NCBI GenBank assembly: GCA_041396585.1
Contig: JAWKYG010000001.1
Span: 372,001-436,000 of the forward strand
Length of the DNA stretch: 64,000 nucleotides
Reading direction: 5' to 3'
Source of the DNA: JAUIAI01 sp041396585
Lineage (GTDB): Bacteria; Pseudomonadota; Gammaproteobacteria; Burkholderiales; Burkholderiaceae_E
Under the pieces are notes generated by a model. That model did not search any database, was not told the DNA's origin, and saw only the letters and a program-made list of their open reading frames with translations. A program made the translations under genes and the position numbers. This document shows positions 63,521-64,000 of this stretch, piece after piece; the first letter of the stretch is position 1, and each line of letters starts with the position of its first letter.

Positions 63521-64000
63521 ATGGACGACCGTGCGCAAACGCTGTTGAAGGCGCTCATCGAGCGCTATATCTCCGACGGACAGCCGGTGGGGTCGCGCAC
63601 GCTGTCGAAGTCCTCGGGGCTCGATCTGTCTCCGGCCACCATCCGCAATGTGATGGCCGATCTCGAAGACCTCGGCCTGATCGCCAGCCCGCACACCTCG
63701 GCGGGCAGGGTGCCCACCCCCAAGGGCTATCGGGTATTCGTGGACACCCTGCTCACCGTGGAGCCGATGCAGCTTCCCGAGGCCGACCAGATCAAGGATC
63801 AGCTGCGCGGTGATGATCCGCAGCGGCTGCTGTCCACGGCCGCGGGCTTGCTGTCCACGTTGTCGCATTTTGCGGGCGTGGTCATGACACCCAAGCGCAG
63901 CAACCGCTTCAGCCAGGTGGAGTTCCTGCGCCTGTCGGATCGACGGGTGTTGCTGATCATCGTCACGATCGACGGCGATGTGCAGAACCGCATCCTCCAG
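63521..64000 (+). CDS. hrcA: Heat-inducible transcription repressor HrcA (partial, N-terminal half)
   Basis: The first 160 codons are in the window; the protein is about 340 residues in relatives. The winged-helix DNA-binding part is clear: LIERYISDGQPVGSRTLSKS, LDLSPATIRNVMADLEDLGL and SPHTSAGRVPTPKGYRVFVD. HrcA represses groESL and dnaK operons by binding CIRCE and depends on GroEL for activity. I found no CIRCE before the groES gene in this window, so its targets lie elsewhere or its site has diverged. A TATAGAAT box at 63507-63514 is only six bases before the ATG, too close for a normal leader unless the transcript is nearly leaderless. Confidence 0.95.
   Translation, partial: MDDRAQTLLKALIERYISDGQPVGSRTLSKSSGLDLSPATIRNVMADLEDLGLIASPHTSAGRVPTPKGYRVFVDTLLTVEPMQLPEADQIKDQLRGDDPQRLLSTAAGLLSTLSHFAGVVMTPKRSNRFSQVEFLRLSDRRVLLIIVTIDGDVQNRILQ

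Overview
The window comes from a GC-rich proteobacterium, most likely a betaproteobacterium of the Burkholderiales type. The support is gene content and order: hrcA/nadK/recN and fur/bamE/dapB blocks, zapA followed by 6S RNA and an EVE-domain gene, a groESL pair with a sigma-32 promoter, and many solute transporters (TRAP, Liv-type ABC) beside small catabolic operons. The species cannot be named from the sequence.

Layout. 0-3.2 kb: the 3' end of a CobT-like gene, then an HpsN/HisD-like dehydrogenase, an SDR and an enoyl-CoA hydratase-like gene. 3.4-5.6 kb: a chemoreceptor behind a candidate FliA (sigma-28) promoter. 5.6-10.2 kb, minus strand: a repeat-bearing secreted protein, a large Cys-type arylsulfatase, an acetyltransferase and an alpha/beta hydrolase. 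10.4-14.8 kb: a catabolic-type reductive dehalogenase fused to a ferredoxin-reductase-like module, but split by a frameshift, plus an MFS transporter. 15.6-17.7 kb: groES-groEL. 17.8-27 kb: an intact reductase related to the dehalogenase tail, a class II aldolase, a GntR regulator, a multiply frameshifted CoA-transferase, an IclR regulator with a clear operator, a GMC oxidoreductase, a thiolase-like enzyme and a metallo-beta-lactamase-fold protein. 27-34.8 kb: a HugZ-like gene, then DctB-DctD and a TRAP transporter (dctPQM) behind a textbook sigma-54 promoter. 34.9-41.6 kb: EVE protein, 6S RNA, zapA and a zapB-like gene, a DsbD/ScsB-like protein, a nested palindromic element, a CAP-domain protein, dapB and bamE. 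41.6-57.7 kb: fur, putA, livHMGF, small genes, a cupin, a ThDP enzyme, an FAD oxidoreductase and livK. 57.8-64 kb: recN, nadK, uspA, a cation/proton antiporter and the start of hrcA.

How the parts work together. DctB/DctD, two dyad sites and the -24/-12 promoter form a closed circuit driving the TRAP importer. LivK with LivHMGF forms an amino-acid/amide-type ABC importer, although livK lies about 6 kb from the permease genes. The 9-27 kb region reads as an accessory catabolic region for halogenated and/or oxidised organic acids: dehalogenase, hydrolase, reductase, aldolase, CoA-transferase, GMC oxidoreductase and thiolase, under GntR and IclR control.

Six genes are frame-disrupted: rdhA, gntR, the CoA-transferase, putA, livH and the ThDP enzyme. 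They carry about twelve small indels, while the housekeeping genes read cleanly. Real decay and consensus error cannot be told apart here; this is the main caution for any reader. The most interesting items are the split dehalogenase-reductase fusion, the nested palindromic element at 38951-39221, and the groESL control region, which has a sigma-32 promoter and a non-CIRCE inverted repeat.
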